From assembly GCF_029714305.1 (NCBI RefSeq), contig NZ_CP121647.1:5476501-5540500 (forward strand): a DNA stretch of 64,000 bases, read 5' to 3'. The notes under the pieces were generated by a model, which was not told the DNA's origin, ran no database searches, and worked only from the letters and a program-made list of their open reading frames with translations. Below are positions 1 through 8,955 of the stretch, piece after piece. How positions within the stretch are numbered: the first letter of the stretch is position 1; every line of letters starts with the position of its first letter. Position numbers and translations under genes: made by a program. The stretch comes from Bradyrhizobium sp. CB3481 (lineage in GTDB: Bacteria > Pseudomonadota > Alphaproteobacteria > Rhizobiales > Xanthobacteraceae).

Positions 1-127
1 GCACGGGCGCAAGGCCAAGCTGCCCGCCCAGCCACTGCCGAGCGGAGGCGCCCACTCTATAATGCGTCCCGGGAAATGCGGCGGGTGCCGGTGATGGAGC
101 GACCTAACACGAGCACGAGAAGATCAT

Positions 128-405
128 GCATCTGTTCACCGGTTTGAGCCACATGCGCCAGTGCGGCGACGACAAGTTGCGGATGTTCGTGACCGGCGGA
201 CCGCCAGTGCGCGGTAGTGGCGGCATTCCCTGCGCATCATCGTCAGCTCGCGCTAGTTGCCGATGTTGCGCACCACGGGCGCAGGATAGTCTGGGAATAT
301 GCCGGGCATCCGTGGCAGGTTGCCGACATAGCGGTTGATCACACGGAACAGTGGGCGAATGGCTTCTTGGTTGGTCGTGATCGAATAGATGGGGTGATTG
401 CGGTT
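128..405 (-). pseudogene. SRAP (YedK/HMCES-like) peptidase remnant
   Basis: Reading the minus strand gives recognisable SOS-response-associated peptidase sequence in broken frames. One stretch reads IYSITTNQEAIRPLFRVIN and continues to a MPGIFPDYPAPVVRN block; after a stop and a frame change comes PPVTNIRNLSSPHWRMWL. Intact family members begin Met-Cys, the Cys forming the DNA-protein crosslink at abasic sites. Here the residues before IYSITTNQ do not match that start, so the catalytic Cys seems lost. The fragment stops near an RC dipeptide before the rest of the domain. I infer a dead remnant next to the IS110 copy. The family match is from memory of the conserved blocks. Confidence 0.6.
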
Positions 406-467
406 GCCGCTCTAAGGGCTCAGCCTGGAAGGGAAGCCGGTGAGCCGGCGGCAGCAGGAGCGCGAAT

Positions 468-1503
468 ATGAAGCACTATGTTGGTCTGGATGTTTCGCTA
501 AAGGAGACGGCTATCTGTGTTGTGGACGAGAATGGCGTCGTCATTCGCGAGGGCAAAAGCACTTTCTGAGCCGGAGGCCATTGTCGCCTGGCTCAACGAA
601 AGCGGATTGCACATTACTAAGATCGGGATTGAGATTGGTGGTCTCGCTAGTTGGCTATACAGCGAATTACGTGCTGCCGGTCTACATGCAGTCTGCATCG
701 ATCCACGAAGACTGCGTGGGGTAACTAAGACAATGCCGGTTAAGACCGATCGAAACGACGCCCGCGCCATTGCACAGGTAATGCGGGTCGGCTGGTACAC
801 CGTTGTTCATATCAAGGGTGATGTGAGCCAGGAGCTGCGAATGCTTCTGAACAATCGCAAGACGCTTTTGATCAAGCAGATCGATATCGAGAACGAAATT
901 CGCGGCGTCTTACGCGTTTTCGGATTAAAGCTGTCTGGTCGCATATCTCAAGCGGTGTTTGAGCAGCAAACCAATGAACTCACTGATGGCCATCCACGGC
1001 TCGCGGTGATGCTACGCCCAATGCTTGTGGCTCGAGCCGCGCTGCGCGAACAGTACGGCGTCCTACACAGGATGGTACTTGAAATAGTGCGCCGCGAACC
1101 GACGTGTCAGCGGCTCATGACGATACCAGGCGTAGGAGCGCTGATGGCAATCACTTTCCTAACGACCATTGATGACCCAGTTCGCTTTCAACGCTCCCGC
1201 GACGTTGGCGCGCATCTCGGCCTCACGCCACGCAAATACGCATCCGGGGAAACCGATCGGAATGGAGCTATTTCGAGGTGCGGCGATGTGATGCTCAGGA
1301 CCATACTTTATCAGGCAGCGCTTGCACTTCTAACCCGCACCCAGCGCTGGTCTGCATTGAAAGCCTGGGGTGTAAGGGTGGCCAAGCGACGCGGTCTTCG
1401 CCGCGCAGTCGTGGCGGTCGCGCGAAAATTAGCGATCGTGATGCATCGGATCTGGGCAGATGGAAGCGAGTTCCAATGGACCCGCGAGGAGGCGATCGCC
1501 TAA
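468..1503 (+). pseudogene. IS110-family transposase with N-terminal frameshift
   Basis: The ATG at 468 begins [19 protein letters not shown], the RuvC-like DEDD start of IS110 transposases, and runs into a stop at 567. The rest continues in the +1 frame to 1503, joining at an AAAA run near 555-558, so one extra A would explain the break. The C-terminal transposase_20 part is intact: TIPGVGALMAITFL, then GLTPRKYASGE and the serine-bearing ISRCGD motif. Starting at 517 instead would drop the first catalytic Asp (GLDVS), so a protein made only from there should be inactive. A sequencing error in the A run is the main alternative. The element's ends and its flanking duplication were not resolved. 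Confidence 0.85.
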
Positions 1504-1793
1504 TCGACTAGCAATTCAGCGGATCCGCCGAAAAGGCGGCACGACGTCCTGCGAGGACGAGGTCGGGATGACTGCGCCGTAACCTCTGCGCTTTGTAGCA
1601 CGCGCCTAATAGATAGCAGCTCCCGATCTTCGGACTACCATCCTGAGGCGGCTATAAACGTCGACCTCGTAGACAAGAGCGAGCCTCGCAGGCTGTCGGT
1701 AACGAGCTGAACGAACCCTTGTGCCAGCAATCGCAATCAGACAAGAGGGATCTCAGCCGGGCCGATTATTCCAAACTCAACGCCCTCTGGAGA
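1504..1793. other. Non-coding stretch after IS110
   Basis: No supported gene. A GC-rich inverted motif just after the transposase stop (around 1523-1565, with CCGCCGAAAAGGCGG) may belong to the IS110 right end. Nothing else was recognised. Confidence 0.4.
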
Positions 1794-1967
1794 TCACGGG
1801 CTCGGTGTACGAACCTTGCCGATGATCACCGGGTATTCAAATACGACGCCTCCCCGATCGTATTCTTCTAGCCAAGCATCAGCGACCTCGCACGTCGCAA
1901 ACACCCTAAGATGATCTGCGTCGCCGACCTGCTTGCATGTATCGACATAAATCCAGACTGTTCTCAT
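1794..1967 (-). CDS. Small conserved hypothetical protein, 57 aa
   Basis: This short gene starts at an ATG (complement of 1965-1967) and reads MRTVWIYVDTCKQVGDADHL, then a VFATCEVADAWLEEYD stretch and a GVVFEYPVI segment. It resembles small Bradyrhizobium proteins of the form MRTVWIYVDT-KQVGD-DHLKVFA, whose function is unknown. It has no signal peptide or membrane segment. The composition is coherent over its full length and it ends cleanly at TGA. It lies between IS110 and the decayed DarTG module, on the same strand as darTG. Family recognition is from memory; no function is proposed. Confidence 0.65.
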   Translation of the reverse strand: MRTVWIYVDTCKQVGDADHLRVFATCEVADAWLEEYDRGGVVFEYPVIIGKVRTPSP

Positions 1968-2225
1968 TGGCGATCCTCACATTGAAAGCTTGCGCTGGCT
2001 CAATGCGGCTTTTGCGTTTCGGGTTGGATTCGCGAACGTTGTGTCGCTTCAATGCCACGTGGATCGGCGTGCCCCAGCGCAATTCCGCCTAGTAATCACC
2101 TCTATCATAAGTTTGAATTCTTCGCGACGCGGAAACTTCGGCCCCAAGTCTTCGATGGATGATTGGGGCGACAAATTGGATGACCCCAGTCGTCGAAAAG
2201 CACTTCAATCGAGAGAAGGACGCGC
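1968..2225. other. Intergenic, downstream of darG
   Basis: About 260 bases between the small gene and the end of darG. No gene, repeat or clear terminator was seen. Confidence 0.4.
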
Positions 2226-2720
2226 TTACTTGGTCGGAGCGGGTATTAACCCGACGTCCGCAAGCGATGACAGTGCAATCTCAATTGTACGATCTTCAAA
2301 CAGTCTCAGTTTTCGTTCACCCGCCGTCTTTCCCCCGGGCCAACTCGCGAGCCGCTCGCGGATCGCACGCACGTTCGGTTGGACGGCAGTTTCATTGACG
2401 AGCCAATCAACTGTCGCAAGAAGCTCCATTCCCAAAGGCGATTCGAATCCATCGATTAGATCGGAGGTCTTCTCAAGCGCGGAACGAAACGCCTTAACAT
2501 CGGGAGACGTAAGATAAGCGGCAATCTTGTCCTTCTTTGAGTCATCGAAATGGACAACGTCAAAGGGGCCTGCGTCGCCCAAGCGCTTGTCGCAATGCAA
2601 GTAGCTTCCATCGAGCCCGTTCAAAAGGTGCTTGAGATTCTCGGAATACGGTCCAAACTTGTTCGCGGCGAACTTGAAGTTCATCTGATTGTCGAGATTC
2701 AACTTCACGACAAAGCGCTC
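2226..2720 (-). pseudogene. darG: darG antitoxin, 3' part, cut off by IS630
   Basis: This is the C-terminal domain of a DarG-type antitoxin. It reads KLNLDNQMNFKFAANKFGPY, then LLNGLDGSYLHCDKRL and a DAGPFDVVHFDD block, which is the region following the macro domain in DarG. A GTG at 2708 could start translation but is not the original start. Removing the IS630 copy (2723-3766) and one TA restores a continuous frame reading QKLAYFLERFVVKLNLDN across the junction. The original gene thus ran 4342 to 2226. DarG normally removes ADP-ribose from DNA and binds DarT; split like this it should give no full-length antitoxin. Confidence 0.85.
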
Positions 2721-2735
2721 TAGAGCGTGATGGCA

Positions 2736-3359
2736 TTAGGTTCGATAGCCTGAATTTTTGAGGTAGTTGGCACATTCTTCTGAAGTGAAGGCGTCGAGTG
2801 CGTGGCCGACTGCGGTACAGACGGCCTCGACGGTTCGCGCGGCAGCTTTACGAACCAAGTGCTTTAGCTTGGCAAAGACCTGCTCGATCGGGTTCAGGTC
2901 GGGCGAGTATTTTGGCAGGAAGAAGAGTTTGGCGCCGACCGAACGGATGAGCTGGCGAACCGACTTGCTCCTGTGGCTGCCGAGGTTATCCAGGACGACG
3001 ATGTCGCCGGGCTGAAGGGTCGGCAGGAGAACCTTCTCGATATAGGTGCGGAAGCTCACGCCATCGATCGGCCCCTCGATGAACCATGGCGCATCGATCC
3101 GGTCATGGCGCAGGGCCGCCAGGAAGGTCATGGTCTTCCAGCGGCCGTGAGGAACTTTGGCGTGAAGTCGGTGTCCGCGCGGCGCCCATCCCCGCAAGGG
3201 GGCCATATCGGTCCTGGTCCAGGTCTCGTCGATGAAGACCAGCCGCTCAGCTTCGACGCGACCTTGATACTTTGCCCACTGGGCTCGCCGCCGCGCCACC
3301 TCGGGACGATCGCGTTCGCCAGCCGCCACGCTTTTTTTTGAAGCTGAGCTTCGCGGCAT
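2736..3359 (-). CDS. IS630 transposase, catalytic DDE frame
   Basis: This frame supplies the catalytic domain. The DDE residues are visible: FIDETW, then VVLDNLGSHRS, and finally SPDLNPIEQVF. It ends GYRT just inside the element's left end. The apparent ATG at 3359 is probably not used; translation would arrive from the upstream frame by slippage on the A8 tract, giving a protein of about 310 residues. All three catalytic residues are present, so the element could still be mobile if frameshifting works. Confidence 0.88.
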   Translation of the reverse strand: MPRSSASKKSVAAGERDRPEVARRRAQWAKYQGRVEAERLVFIDETWTRTDMAPLRGWAPRGHRLHAKVPHGRWKTMTFLAALRHDRIDAPWFIEGPIDGVSFRTYIEKVLLPTLQPGDIVVLDNLGSHRSKSVRQLIRSVGAKLFFLPKYSPDLNPIEQVFAKLKHLVRKAAARTVEAVCTAVGHALDAFTSEECANYLKNSGYRT

Positions 3360-3675
3360 GCACGAAGTCCCACACCGAGTGGTAGTCGACCTTCAGGCCA
3401 CGACCGGCCAGCTCGGCAACGAGCCCCCGTATAGTGAAATCGCCGTCCTTGATCCGTTGTGACAGCCAGACCGCGTGCTCGCCCGAAATTGCCTTCGGCT
3501 TGTAGCCGCCGATCTGGCCAGGCTCAACGCTGCCGGTCTCATCGACCCGCTTCATCCAACCGATGGCTGTGCTGATCGCCACCCCAAACTGCTTGGCGGC
3601 CTGATTGCGGGACATCCCGCTCTCAATGGCCGCCACCACGCGCTTGCGAAGATCCAGAGAGTACGGCTTGCCCAT
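3247..3675 (-). CDS. IS630 transposase, N-terminal frame (HTH)
   Basis: This 142-residue frame begins MGKPYSLDLRKRVVAAIESG and carries the winged-helix/HTH region of IS630 transposases (SRNQAAKQFGVAISTAIGWM, then GLVAELAGRGLKVDY). It overlaps the catalytic frame at a run of eight A (minus strand, 3332-3339). Joining the two frames needs a +1 or -2 slip there, as in many IS630 elements that make one full transposase by frameshifting. The residues after FKKK are out-of-frame tail, not real protein. Confidence 0.85.
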   Translation of the reverse strand: MGKPYSLDLRKRVVAAIESGMSRNQAAKQFGVAISTAIGWMKRVDETGSVEPGQIGGYKPKAISGEHAVWLSQRIKDGDFTIRGLVAELAGRGLKVDYHSVWDFVHAAKLSFKKKRGGWRTRSSRGGAAASPVGKVSRSRRS

Positions 3676-3766
3676 CCATGCTGGCCTCCAATCCAGTCAG
3701 CATGGTGAATCAGAAACACACTGATTTGGGAATCCCAAATCGATTCAGACTAACCCCATCCCGCTT

Positions 3767-4342
3767 TAGGAAGTAAGCAAGCTTCTGTATTTCGAGAAGC
3801 GTGCAGTCGAATCCTAGGATCGAATATCGCCGAACCAACTCAGCGATGAGCGCGCGGGTCGCGGTTAGCTTCTCCATGACCGTTCTCTTCGCCACATTTT
3901 GGTACTTCGCTGTCGGCTCATATACGATCACATCTACATCGTTTAGCTCACCGAGCGCGGCTTCGATCTTCGGTCGGACATCTTTCCAAGCCAATCCACC
4001 ATTGCCCGCGCCCAAAGGCGGCAGAGCAACTGATTTGATGCCTGTTTCCTTGATGACACGCTTTAGGTCTTCCAAGCCCTGGACGATCCACTCAATTCTT
4101 GACGGGAAACGCCAATGAGCTTTCGTGGGGAAGTTCACAATCCATTTGGGTCCGAACATCTCCCGCCGTTCGGTGACAAACATTTTGCCGATCTGAACTT
4201 CATCCGACCGACACGCCGCTTCGTACGCGTCGAAGTTTTCGGGGTACGCTTCCTTAAACATCAAAGCGACGCCCTTGCCCATAACGCCCACCGTGTTGAC
4301 GGTGTTGACGAGAGCCTCGGCGTCTTGTGTAAAGCGGATCAT
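3767..4342 (-). pseudogene. darG: darG antitoxin, 5' part (macro domain), cut off by IS630
   Basis: The macrodomain of a DarG DNA ADP-ribosylglycohydrolase. Visible family blocks are [19 protein letters not shown] and [16 protein letters not shown], the loops that hold ADP-ribose, then the linker [11 protein letters not shown] where IS630 enters; the frame ends 15 residues later inside the element. The N terminus reads [16 protein letters not shown], whereas relatives carry a short extra G-[DN]-[IL]-[LK] stretch after MIRFT. About five residues, including the Asp/Asn that contacts adenine, seem to be deleted in frame. So the antitoxin may have been impaired even before the insertion. The start at 4342 lies 3 bases after the decayed darT stop, the usual darT-darG arrangement. 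Confidence 0.85.
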
Positions 4343-4345
4343 GTA

Positions 4346-4982
4346 TCAAAGGAACCAATTAGGGCGAGCGACTATCTGCAACTTTAGACCTTTCGAATCG
4401 CACAACTGCTCAACTTCGGTCTTTACCGCGTCATTGAAGCAAGCGATGCCCATCAGCGCACTCAGCGGCAATTTCTTATGCCAAAGCTTCCGCCTGGTAT
4501 TTCTCGAACTTGTCCATGTCGTCTTTCTTGAAGTTCTTCTCCTGCAAGACCGACCAAATGATCCAACTTAGGTCACTTAGATCATTCGAGAACTGAGCCA
4601 GCTTCAGGTATGCATGTCTGTCAGTGAAGACGAACGGAACACTCTTCTCCTCGAGATAGTGAAGTGACGTAACCAAGATTACCATGTCCTCGATGGGTCT
4701 CTTCGGAATACCGTTGTACCCGGTCTTGATGTTGTAAAGCATCGGGCTGAACGGCGTGAAATAGAACGGCACGTAATCGCCAAGGGTTCCACCCGGCCCG
4801 CACGGCACCGGGTGCGCCTTGCGCTTTGAGATCAGCTCTTGGTTGCCGATCTCAACGTACTTCGAGTTATTGGCATCGTTCGCGCACATACACCCGCCAT
4901 CGCTCAAGACCTTCTCGACGTTGCTCTTATGGCAAATACGGAAAATGAACGCTTTCTGCGGGTTTAAAAGTTCCTTGGACAT
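4346..4982 (-). pseudogene. darT: darT DNA ADP-ribosyltransferase toxin, frameshifted
   Basis: DarT toxins ADP-ribosylate thymidine in single-stranded DNA. This gene reads MSKELLNPQKAFIFRICHKS at its likely start (4982; an in-frame upstream ATG at 5006 is less like the family), with the NAD-site blocks CGPGGTLGDYVPFYFTPFSP and QEKNFKKDDM. The motif YQAEAL holds the presumed catalytic Glu. A stop follows immediately at about 4476. Shifting frame there recovers the family C terminus, HKKLPLSALMGIACFNDAVK and a final ARPNWFL, ending at 4346. A one- or two-base indel therefore inactivated the toxin. It precedes darG on the same strand. Confidence 0.85.
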
Positions 4983-5223
4983 CGGGCGACCATACGCTGA
5001 TGCCACCGGCCGACGAAAGACGCGCCACCCCCGTATTCACAGCGTCGTCGACGCGCAGCCGTCCTGCGTATTGAGAACAAATTAAGAACAAGTTAAGATT
5101 CGGTCAATAGGGAACTCATCTTTGCGCTCAGCTCGGAACGCCCGCTTATTGAAGGCGTGAGCACAACGTTTGAAGCCAATCTGTAACAGTCCGTTCTTCA
5201 CTCTGCGGACGGTCACAATCAGT

Positions 5224-5418
5224 ATGAGCAATCTCAGCCCAAGGTGCTTGCGCAATCTGCTATCGGACGCGGCGATATTAGATGCGGCTGCCGATCAGGC
5301 AAACGCAGCTTGCGGCGGGGACGCGCGCGAAGCCGTGAAGGCGCGGTTGATTGCGAACGAATTCATAGAGCGGGAAATGGAAAGAGCTGGTGTATCGCGG
5401 GGTACATTCGCGGCGTGA
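5224..5418 (+). CDS. Small conserved hypothetical protein, 64 aa
   Basis: From the ATG at 5224 the frame reads MSNLSPRCLRNLLSDAAIL, then AADQANAACGGDAREAVKA and ends with RAGVSRGTFAA. The central ACGGDAREAVK segment followed by IANEFIE resembles short Bradyrhizobium proteins in which a similar block is followed by ANAFLEAE. It is helical, soluble and of unknown function. An upstream in-frame start at 5170 adds residues without family support, so I prefer 5224, though no strong Shine-Dalgarno sequence precedes it. Confidence 0.5.
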   Translation: MSNLSPRCLRNLLSDAAILDAAADQANAACGGDAREAVKARLIANEFIEREMERAGVSRGTFAA

Positions 5419-5769
5419 AGCACGGAAGATACAACACGTATTCAGATACTTATGCCAAATGCTAGACTTCATCCTGGGGCTGTTCGGGCTTGCGCTTCCG
5501 GTTAGGTGGACCAGCCGCCTGTATTTGGAAGCCCAACTTCTGGAGAATGGAATCGATATAGCACGCCTTTCGAAGCACTGCGTTCAAGACCTTGCGGCAG
5601 CTCAGAAACGAAGCGACTTTGGAGCCGTGGGAAACAATCTGGAAGTCTCGCATTCCGACCGTCATCGATGGTCAGGCGATTATGATTATGCACGCAATTC
5701 AGGGCACGAGAGCAGTACGACCATCTGCGGTCTATTATGCGGCGGCACGGGGTTGAGCTAAGCGGTTGC

Positions 5770-6110
5770 GACACGTTTTTCAGTGAGTGCCCTGCCCCGC
5801 CGAGCGCGTGAAGCTCTGCCAGCGGATCACCCGTCTCAGCCGCCGCGCCTGTGATGCCGGAAGCGCGATCCAGCCACACGTCAATGGCTTTGGTTCCAGC
5901 GCGGAGTACCGCGGATCGCGCGGGCCCTATACCCTTCTTGACCCACGTGTCGAACGCGTCGTCGGAGCAGCCGCAACAGGCCGCTGCGTCGGTCTTGGTT
6001 AGCTCGCGCGGGGCGATCTGGCCGCGACGTAGCATGCTCGGCCAATTGCTCGGAGCGTTCTCGGCCGCTTCAACAAAGGCGCTCCCCAAGTTCGGGCTTA
6101 AAGCCGATCT
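5770..6110 (-). pseudogene. Excisionase/AlpA-like HTH protein, decayed
   Basis: The minus strand reads MLRRGQIAPRELTKTDAAAC, then CGCSDDAFDTWVKKGIGP and TKAIDVWLDRASGI. This resembles the small HTH proteins that sit just before phage-type integrases in Bradyrhizobium islands. The upstream residues (KGGPLEIGFKPELG) are in another frame, so the start is broken. Downstream, where an integrase would be expected, the frame continues to 5502 with unconvincing sequence. I infer the relic of an integration module; the HTH is recognisable, the rest is not. Confidence 0.45.
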
Positions 6111-6299
6111 CGAGTGGTCCGCCCTTTCCTTTGCTCACCGTGACAAGATGACGACGGCCATCGTCGAGTGCAGACGCTACCTGGTCTTGAATCTACTCTG
6201 CACTCAACTGCCTTCCCCAAACATATCGCGTGACCACCAACTCCATCAGCCGCTTTAGGTCGGCGGGCAACTGTTCGGGTTGATGACAACCGTCCGTTC

Positions 6300-6716
6300 G
6301 AGAAGCGACGGTCAAACCACCCGATGCCAAGCTAACGGCAAAGCAAAGCCACATTCCTTGCCTGCTTGGCCTCTACGCCGCAGCTCTCGATGATCGATGC
6401 ATGGATGGTCGGCATGTTGCGGCACCTCAACTCCTGACCTGACAAGTCGAATCGACAGCCGAGACAGAAACCAACTCGCGGGCTACCTCGGAGAACGCTT
6501 CCCGGTTGGCGGGCGCAAGGCATGCTTCTGTCCGAAAACACACGTGTGTCCGAAAACACACGTACCTATGTTGGGAACCCGCCAAGCTGATTGCGAACGC
6601 AAATTTCGGCCGGGAAACGGCAAGGGATTCCTCTGGCCCAAATCATGCACTGCGCTGGGCGAGTTACCTGGGATCGATCTCGTGCTGGGAGACGGGCTTA
6701 AAATGTGCGGGACGAA
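6300..6716. other. Gene-free stretch before nodU with a short tandem repeat
   Basis: No convincing gene. Two copies of TGTCCGAAAACACACGT sit at 6529-6545 and 6547-6563, an 18-bp period. I looked for a nod box here, since nodU is usually expressed from a NodD-controlled promoter, and did not find one. Confidence 0.4.
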
Positions 6717-6830
6717 AGCTTGATCGTGCTCGAGCGCGAGAAGTGCCAAGAGGACTCGTTCAACTGCTTACTTGCATGCTTTCAGCGTCCGATTCACTCG
6801 ATAAGAATCGAATTGCGAGCGTTAGCTATG
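6717..6830 (+). pseudogene. nodS: Possible nodS C-terminal remnant
   Basis: The frame LIVLEREKCQEDSFNCLLAC followed by FQRP resembles the end of NodS, the Nod-factor N-methyltransferase, whose C terminus carries an ER-EC-G-S-NEDCLL-x-FQ pattern. In Bradyrhizobium nodS normally lies directly upstream of nodU, which fits. Further upstream the sequence is too degraded to follow, with stops in this frame. I infer that nodS was largely lost while nodU survived. Support is one short stretch plus position. Confidence 0.4.
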
Positions 6831-6838
6831 GAGACACT

Positions 6839-8509
6839 ATGCGCATCTGCGGTATCAAGCTGACGCATGACGGAGCGATCGCTCTTGTCGAGGATGGACG
6901 GCTTGTCTTCTGTATCGAGCAGGAAAAGCGGAGCAACAATCCCCGTTATCAGCGCATCGACAATCTCGATGCAGTTGTTGTCGCTTTGGCGGAGCACGGT
7001 CTGGCCCCGCGGGATGTCGATCAGTTCGTCATAGACGGCTGGTGGGGGGACGTAGAGTCGCAGTTCCACGTGCTCAGTGGGGCGGCGCCTATCACTCTAA
7101 AAGGGGCAACGTATTTCGAACGCCATGCCGAAGGCCTTCTCACTTCGCCCGACGGCGTTGGCCTCATGCTCGACGACACGGTCTTCCCTTATAAAAGTTA
7201 TCCGCACGTCACAGGCCATGTGGCATCCGCATACTGCACTAGCCCTTTTGCCAAAGCCGGACAACCCGCGTTCTGCCTGGTGTGGGACGGCGGCACCTTT
7301 CCACGTCTATATTATGTAGAACGCCGCGCAGCCCGGTTCCTCGGATGCCTGTTCCCGATGATCGGCCAAGTCTATGCTGTCGCGGGCCATCACTTCGGAC
7401 CGTATAAGCAGGCGAACCGCACCAGCTGGGACCTTGGTGTTGCCGGCAAGCTGATGGCCTACATCGCGCTCGGGTCTGTTGATGAAGAAATCGTCACAGT
7501 ATTTCAGGAGCTCTATGAAGAGCGCTTTGCGGCCGATACTGAGCTTGTCCATCGTTACAGCGCGAAGTCCTCGCGTGGCGAGGGCTCCCCGCTTGGGCCT
7601 GTACATGACTTCTTCGAGGCAAGCGCGCTCCTGTTGAAGGCCAAGGCACCGGAAGATGTGCTAGCATCGTTTCATTGTTTTCTTGAACGTCTGCTCCTCC
7701 GCGAAATGGCGACTACTTTGCAGCGGCACTCGTGTTTACCGCCGCGCAATTTGTGTATAGCTGGAGGCTGCGGTCTCAATATCAAATGGAACAGTGCACT
7801 ACGTGCTAGCGGCCTGTTCGATGGTGTCTGGGTGCCGCCCTTTCCGAATGACAGCGGCTCGGCAATCGGCGCCGCTTGCTCCGCACTAGCGGCGGACAAA
7901 GGCTTCGTGCCCTTGGAATGGTCGGTCTATAGTGGTCCAGCCCTGCAACGTCGCGATGTCCCGCCAGAATGGAAGGTCGCGCCGTCTAGTATGCGTGAAC
8001 TTGCGACCATTCTCGCCAGCGACAAGCCCGTGATTTTCCTTGCCGGCCGCGCCGAGCTTGGACCACGGGCATTGGGTAGCAGAAGCATTCTCGCAGCCGC
8101 AACTTCGCCGCGAATGAAGGATTATCTCAACGACATCAAACTTCGCGAACACTTCCGGCCGGTGGCGCCGATATGCCTTGAGGATCGTGCGCCGGATATT
8201 TTCAGTCCTGGAACGCCGGACCCATACATGCTTTTCGATCACCAGACACGAGCAGAATGGCGCGACAAAATCCCTGCTGTCGTACATCTCGACCAATCTG
8301 CGCGATTGCAGACCGTTTGCAGGACCTCTGAGCACAAGGTCGCCGAACTTCTCGTGGAATATGAAAAGCTCACGGGCATTCCGCTGCTTTGCAATACGAG
8401 TGCTAACCTCCATGGACGTGGGTTTTTCCCGGATGCCGCAGCCGCCTGCGAGTGGGGACAGGTTGAGCACGTATGGTGCGATGGCATGCTGTGGACGAAA
8501 ATGCCGTAA
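6839..8509 (+). CDS. nodU: Nodulation protein NodU, carbamoyltransferase
   Basis: NodU adds a carbamoyl group to the non-reducing end of Nod factors in the cytoplasm. The protein (556 aa) starts MRICGIKLTHDGAIALVEDG at 6839; a longer open frame from 6506 is rejected because it precedes this canonical N terminus. Family landmarks are YPHVTGHVASAYCTSPF (metal-binding His pair of the Kae1-like domain), LCIAGGCGLNIKWNSALR, FPNDSGSAIGAACSA, ELGPRALGSRSILAA, and near the end LLCNTSANLHGRGFFP. Length and order match rhizobial NodU, and the frame is intact. It stands alone: no nodI or nodJ follows and only a scrap of nodS precedes it, so expression may depend on an unrecognised promoter. Confidence 0.95.
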   Translation: MRICGIKLTHDGAIALVEDGRLVFCIEQEKRSNNPRYQRIDNLDAVVVALAEHGLAPRDVDQFVIDGWWGDVESQFHVLSGAAPITLKGATYFERHAEGLLTSPDGVGLMLDDTVFPYKSYPHVTGHVASAYCTSPFAKAGQPAFCLVWDGGTFPRLYYVERRAARFLGCLFPMIGQVYAVAGHHFGPYKQANRTSWDLGVAGKLMAYIALGSVDEEIVTVFQELYEERFAADTELVHRYSAKSSRGEGSPLGPVHDFFEASALLLKAKAPEDVLASFHCFLERLLLREMATTLQRHSCLPPRNLCIAGGCGLNIKWNSALRASGLFDGVWVPPFPNDSGSAIGAACSALAADKGFVPLEWSVYSGPALQRRDVPPEWKVAPSSMRELATILASDKPVIFLAGRAELGPRALGSRSILAAATSPRMKDYLNDIKLREHFRPVAPICLEDRAPDIFSPGTPDPYMLFDHQTRAEWRDKIPAVVHLDQSARLQTVCRTSEHKVAELLVEYEKLTGIPLLCNTSANLHGRGFFPDAAAACEWGQVEHVWCDGMLWTKMP

Positions 8510-8894
8510 GCGAGCGATCGTAGGCTTAATGTGTCTCAAGCTAAGATGAGTGCATTTCCATGGTAGCCATCTGCTCGCCAGCGTAGTGACGTCATATCAC
8601 GTCAAGATCCTCGTCGGTTTCGATACTGTTGCGGCGGAAGAGTGCTGCGCCACCAATGGTGAAGGCAGAAAGCACGATTGCATTCTCGTCAACATGGGCA
8701 CCGCCTGACGACGCAAATTCGCAGTTCGGCGAGCTACTGCGTAACGCGCTTGTGATGGGAATTTTAGATGCGGCCGGCCGAAGCCAGTCTCCTAAGCCGA
8801 ACTCCCTGTTCACGGGGAAATTTGCGGGGATGCTCGGAATTCCGGACCGAACTAACCCGCCGATTCGGTTGCGCGCTTCAGACAGCGCAATTCA
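8510..8894. other. Intergenic after nodU
   Basis: The usual nodIJ genes are absent. A minus-strand frame at 8592-8813 (73 aa, containing AIVLSAFTIGGAALFRRN) is open but I do not recognise it and it has no clear start signal. Confidence 0.35.
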
Positions 8895-8926
8895 CAAAAA
8901 ATCCGCCGGAGGAGGCCCCGGCGGAT
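8895..8926 (-). terminator. Rho-independent terminator of the ior/PQQ cluster
   Basis: On the minus strand ATCCGCCGG pairs with CCGGCGGAT around a short loop and is followed by six T. It lies about 30 bases after the iorB stop and should end the long minus-strand transcript. Confidence 0.8.
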
Positions 8927-8955
8927 CGTCCCTGTTAGGTGCTTGTGACCGGGGC

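Larger units (their letters stand above)
2723..3766 (-). mobile_element. IS630-family insertion sequence in darG
   Basis: The 1044-bp element is bounded by TA on both sides (2721-2722 and 3767-3768), the target duplication typical of IS630/Tc1-mariner elements. The ends form an imperfect inverted repeat: AGCGTGATGGCATTAG on the left against AGCGGGATGGGGTTAG read inward from the right. The boundaries are supported independently because excising the element plus one TA restores the darG frame. It carries two overlapping transposase frames on the minus strand. The near-intact genes suggest a fairly recent insertion. Confidence 0.9.

Noticed and set aside
6300..6838. Nod box upstream of nodU
   Set aside because: No stretch resembled the conserved nod-box halves by eye.
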